16,020 nt of DNA from Alistipes sp. GTDB taxonomy: Bacteria > Bacteroidota > Bacteroidia > Bacteroidales > Rikenellaceae. The position numbers and the translations under genes were made by a program. Below, piece by piece: positions 13,089 to 16,020 of this stretch. The stretch is taken from the NCBI GenBank assembly GCA_019422485.1, contig JAHZDG010000048.1, positions 1 through 16,020 of the forward strand. Reading direction: 5' to 3'. Under the pieces are notes generated by a model. That model made no database searches and was not told the origin of the DNA. It was given only the letters and a program-made list of their open reading frames with translations. Numbering within the stretch: the first letter of the stretch is position 1; each line of letters opens with the position of its first letter.

Positions 13089-14318
13089 TTAGCGGCCCCA
13101 GAGTTTCGTCAGTTCGAGCAGGGTGTGTACCGCTTTGCACATGGTGTCCAAAGAGCAGTATTCGAACTTCCCGTGGAAATTCATGCCGCCGGTGAACAGG
13201 TTGGGGCAGGGCAGTCCCATGTAGGAGAGCCGGGAACCGTCCGTACCGCCACGAATGGGTCGTACGACAGGCGTTACCCCGGCCAGTTTCATGGCCTGTT
13301 GAGCCTTTTCGATCAGTTCGGGATAGGGTTCGACCATCTCCTTCATGTTGTAATACTGATCTTTGAGGGTCAATTCGACAACCCCTTCTCCATACCGTTC
13401 ATTGAGCAGACGAACGGCACTTTCCATCAAATGTTTTCGTGCTTCGAATTTGGCGCGATCGTGGTCACGGATGATGTATTCCATCGAAGCCTCTTCCACC
13501 GAGCCGCTCAGGGACACCAAATGGTAGAACCCTTCATATTCGGCCGTATGTTCAGGACGTTCTGCAGCGGGCAGCAGCGATTCCAGTTCGCAGGCGACGT
13601 GCAGTGCATTGATCATCTTGTCTTTGGCATATCCCGGATGGATGTTGCGGCCCTGGATGGCGATTTTGGCGCTGGCGGCGTTGAAGTTTTCGTACTCGAG
13701 TTCACCTTCGAATCCGCCGTCCACCGTGTAGGCAAACCGGGCACCGAACCCTTCGACATTGAAATAATCCACCCCCCGGCCGATCTCTTCGTCCGGAGTG
13801 AAGGCGATGCGGATCTTGCCGTGTGCGATTTCGGGGTGATCCATCAGCCAGCAGGCCATGGTCATGATTTCGGCGATGCCGGCTTTATCGTCGGCTCCCA
13901 GCAGCGTGGTGCCGTCCGTGGTGATCAGGGTATGTCCTTTGAAGAACGCCAATTCGGGGAATTCGGCGACTTTCATAACCAGTTCGCGATTCAGGCGGAT
14001 ATCTTTCCCGTCGTAATTCTCGATCAGGCGGGGTTGAATGCCGGCACCGCTCATTTCGGGGCTGGTGTCGACATGCGAGATGAATCCGATGACCGGTTTG
14101 TCTTCGAGTCCCGGCGTGGCGGGAATCGTTCCCATAACATAACCGTTCGGGTCTATTTCGGTTTCGGTCAGGCCCATGCCGATCATCTCTTCCAGCAGCA
14201 GATTCAACAGGTTGAGTTGCTTGGCTGAAGAGGGAAACGTTTCGCTTTCGGGATCGCTCTGGGTGTCGATGGCCACATAGCGCAGGAAACGTTCCAAGAG
14301 TTGTTCTCTGAATTCCAT
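13089..14318 (-). CDS. pepT: Peptidase T (tripeptide aminopeptidase)
   Basis: The 409-residue cytoplasmic metallopeptidase of the M20B family removes the N-terminal residue of tripeptides. The two-zinc site is complete: His82 and Asp84 in ISHVDTSPEMSG, Asp143 in LLGADDKAG, Glu177-Glu178 in TPDEEIGRG, Asp200 in YTVDGGFEG, and His382 in GGMNFHGKFEYC. The substrate-binding region RGGTDGSRLSYMGLPCPN is also present. The length matches the E. coli enzyme (408). The start at 14316-14318 lies five bases after the stop of the OPT transporter gene, so importer and peptidase are co-transcribed: peptides brought in can be cut at once. The terminator at 12950 would end the transcript on this strand. Confidence 0.96.
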   Translation of the reverse strand: MEFREQLLERFLRYVAIDTQSDPESETFPSSAKQLNLLNLLLEEMIGMGLTETEIDPNGYVMGTIPATPGLEDKPVIGFISHVDTSPEMSGAGIQPRLIENYDGKDIRLNRELVMKVAEFPELAFFKGHTLITTDGTTLLGADDKAGIAEIMTMACWLMDHPEIAHGKIRIAFTPDEEIGRGVDYFNVEGFGARFAYTVDGGFEGELEYENFNAASAKIAIQGRNIHPGYAKDKMINALHVACELESLLPAAERPEHTAEYEGFYHLVSLSGSVEEASMEYIIRDHDRAKFEARKHLMESAVRLLNERYGEGVVELTLKDQYYNMKEMVEPYPELIEKAQQAMKLAGVTPVVRPIRGGTDGSRLSYMGLPCPNLFTGGMNFHGKFEYCSLDTMCKAVHTLLELTKLWGR

Positions 14319-14323
14319 AGTCT

Positions 14324-16020
14324 TTATTCTTTTTCGGGTTTAGCCCTCAGGCTGTCCCAGATAAAGTAAACGATAATTGCGATATACATCACGACGCCCA
14401 TGACTTCGGCTCCGCGGGAGGCGTTCCAACCCGCAGCGAACCAGTCGGCGCCGAAATATTTCAGCAGGGCGCTTACGACACCCATCAGGGCTCCGCCGGC
14501 GATAAAGCCTGAAGCGATCAGGGTTCCGCGTTCACGACGGGCTTTCTTTTGGGCTTCGCTGCCGGGACGTCCGGCGACAAACCAGCTGATCAGACCGCCG
14601 ACCAGCAACGGGGTGTTGAGCTCCAGCGGAATGAACATCCCTAAAGCAAAAGCTAGAGCGGGTACGCCGATCATGGTCAGAATCAGTGCCAGGGCCGCGC
14701 CGGCAAAATAGAGCATCCAGGGAGTCGAACCGCCTTCCATCAGGGGTTTGATGACGGCAGCCATGGCGTTGGCCTGGGGAGCGACCAGGGCTCCTTCGCC
14801 TACGAATCCGTAAGTGCGGTTGAGGATCATCATGACGCCTGCCACGGTGGCTGCCGATACGGCGGTACCGAGGAATTTCCAGCCTTCCTGTTTGGCGGGG
14901 GTGGTGCCGAGCCAGAAACCGATCTTCAGGTCGGTGATGAACCCTCCGGCCATAGCCAGCGCCGTGCAGACTACCCCGCCGATGATCATGGCGGCGGTCA
15001 TGCCGCTGGTGCCGCTCAGTCCGACGCTCACCAGAACCAGCGAGCTGAGGATCAGGGTCATCAGGGTCATACCCGAAACGGGGTTGGTCCCCACGATAGC
15101 AATGGCGTTGGCGGCCACGGTGGTGAACAGGAACGAGATCACGAAGACGATCAACAGGGCGACGATCGTATGGAACCAGTTACCTAGCACTCCGAACTGG
15201 AAGAATACCAGTACGGTAGCCAGTACGGCAATCAGCAGGGTGAGGATCAGTTTCATGGAGAGGTCGCGCTGGGTTCTCAGGGTGTTGGTTTCGACTTTTT
15301 TCTTGCCGCCCAGTTCGCTGACGGCCAGACCCAGAGCCTGACGAATGATTTTCGACGAACGGATGATCCCGATCACCCCGGCCATGGCGATGCCTCCGAT
15401 GCCGATATGGCGGGCATAATGGGTGAAGATTTCTTCGGGGGTCATGTTCCCCAGCAGGGTTTGCACGCCTTCGCCGACGGCAATGGTTTGACCGGGTGCA
15501 AAGTGGCTGATAAAGGGAATCAGCACAAACCATACGGTGAACGAGCCGGCACAAATAATGGCGGCATATTTCAGTCCGATGATGTAGCCGAGCCCCAAGA
15601 CAGCGGCTCCGGTGTTTACCTTAAATACCAGTTTGGTTTTGTCGGCCAGCACAGTGCCCCAGGCGGCAATGCGGGTCGAAATCACTTCGGTCCACCAGCC
15701 GAACGTGCTGATGACGAAGTCATACAGACCGCCGATCAGACCGCTGACAGCCAATAGTTTGGCTTGATCTCCTTTTTTTTCGCCGGAGACCAGCACTTCG
15801 GTGGTTGCTGTGGCTTCGGGGAAGGGGTATTTACCCTGCATGTCCTTGACGAAATATTTTCGGAAAGGAATCAGCAGCAGGATGCCCAGGAATCCGCCCA
15901 ATAGGGAAGAGAGAAAAATCTGATAAAATTGGGCTTCGAGTCCCAGGATGTAGAGAGCCGGGAGGGTAAAGATGGCGCCGGCCACGATTACGCCCGAAGA
16001 GGCACCGATGGATTGGATGA
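14324..16020 (-). CDS. OPT-family oligopeptide transporter, N-terminus beyond the window
   Basis: The visible 564 residues are largely hydrophobic with more than a dozen membrane segments, as in bacterial OPT proteins, which import small peptides (and in some members metal chelates) with protons. The frame stays open to the window edge. Before the first internal GTG it reads IQSIGASSGVIVAGAIFTLPALYILGLE, a conserved OPT region, so the GTG at 15985 is not the start. Further family marks are ATTEVLVSGE, the charged loop SELGGKKKVETNTLRTQRDLS, and the C-terminal GALMGVVSALLKYFG with the end LRAKPEKE. Roughly 70-100 residues are probably missing. The gene stands directly upstream of pepT, which supports peptide rather than siderophore transport. 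Confidence 0.92.
   Translation of the reverse strand, partial: IQSIGASSGVIVAGAIFTLPALYILGLEAQFYQIFLSSLLGGFLGILLLIPFRKYFVKDMQGKYPFPEATATTEVLVSGEKKGDQAKLLAVSGLIGGLYDFVISTFGWWTEVISTRIAAWGTVLADKTKLVFKVNTGAAVLGLGYIIGLKYAAIICAGSFTVWFVLIPFISHFAPGQTIAVGEGVQTLLGNMTPEEIFTHYARHIGIGGIAMAGVIGIIRSSKIIRQALGLAVSELGGKKKVETNTLRTQRDLSMKLILTLLIAVLATVLVFFQFGVLGNWFHTIVALLIVFVISFLFTTVAANAIAIVGTNPVSGMTLMTLILSSLVLVSVGLSGTSGMTAAMIIGGVVCTALAMAGGFITDLKIGFWLGTTPAKQEGWKFLGTAVSAATVAGVMMILNRTYGFVGEGALVAPQANAMAAVIKPLMEGGSTPWMLYFAGAALALILTMIGVPALAFALGMFIPLELNTPLLVGGLISWFVAGRPGSEAQKKARRERGTLIASGFIAGGALMGVVSALLKYFGADWFAAGWNASRGAEVMGVVMYIAIIVYFIWDSLRAKPEKE

Noticed and set aside
13125..14228. Long plus-strand open frame (367 codons) opposite pepT
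   Set aside because: It is a mirror of a well-conserved peptidase gene with complete zinc ligands. Its translation has no recognisable domain, and such frames arise from the codon bias.
1..16020. CRISPR array, tRNA/rRNA genes, insertion sequences, phage genes
   Set aside because: No spaced direct repeats, cloverleaf or CCA-ended elements, transposase or integrase motifs, or terminal inverted repeats were seen in reading both strands.

Overview
The window reads as ordinary chromosome from a Bacteroidota bacterium, most likely order Bacteroidales with a somewhat GC-rich genome (a Rikenellaceae/Alistipes-like relative is my guess, not a demonstration). The main support is the repeated -7 element TAnnTTTG in front of genes (TATCTTTG near 3641, 8544 and 11362 on the plus strand and 11290-11297 on the minus strand; TACCTTTG at 6406). 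That element is characteristic of the housekeeping sigma factor of this phylum. Strong Shine-Dalgarno sequences are also scarce, and the proteins resemble Bacteroidales housekeeping families. I see no transposon, prophage, integrase, CRISPR array, rRNA or tRNA.

Layout. 1-255 (-): start of a thiol peroxidase gene cut by the window edge. 393-1963 (+): ybaK-like Cys-tRNA(Pro) deacylase and mutY, overlapping by ATGA. 2026-2532 (+): flavin reductase family protein. 2627-3508 (-): AraC-family regulator. 3509-3866: the only gene-free stretch above 300 bases. It carries a TATCTTTG promoter element, a 15-base palindrome, a strongly structured segment and a terminator, and is best read as a small non-coding RNA gene of about 190 nt. 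3867-6329 (-): copper-handling pair, copA-type P1B ATPase followed by a copZ-like chaperone. 6434-8414 (+): MATE transporter and a DUF2721-like membrane protein. 8578-10204 (+): an Ada/Ogt-type O6-alkylguanine-DNA methyltransferase with a degenerate AraC-like N-terminus, overlapping an exonuclease III gene. 10313-11266 (-): D-2-hydroxyacid dehydrogenase. 11466-12937 (+): two-gene ThrE-type (threonine/serine exporter) pair, the first subunit carrying an unusual four-cysteine N-terminal segment. 13089-16020 (-): OPT-family oligopeptide transporter (N-terminus off the window) followed by peptidase T.

How the genes work together. Several small transcription units form coherent pairs: DNA repair (mutY; ada/ogt with xth), redox defence (tpx, flavin reductase), copper export (copA/copZ), amino-acid export (ThrE halves) and peptide use (OPT importer plus PepT). 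Units are separated by clear hairpins at 2574, 3814, 8455, 10255 and 12950, and four of these lie between convergent genes and probably serve both strands. A further hairpin with a T-run at 304-345 lies between the divergent tpx and ybaK genes, where a terminator is not expected.

The most interesting item is the putative structured RNA at about 3656-3846. Its closing stem is 11 perfect base pairs (3681-3691 with 3783-3793), and it encloses three hairpins in a four-way junction. I cannot assign it to a named family without a covariance search.
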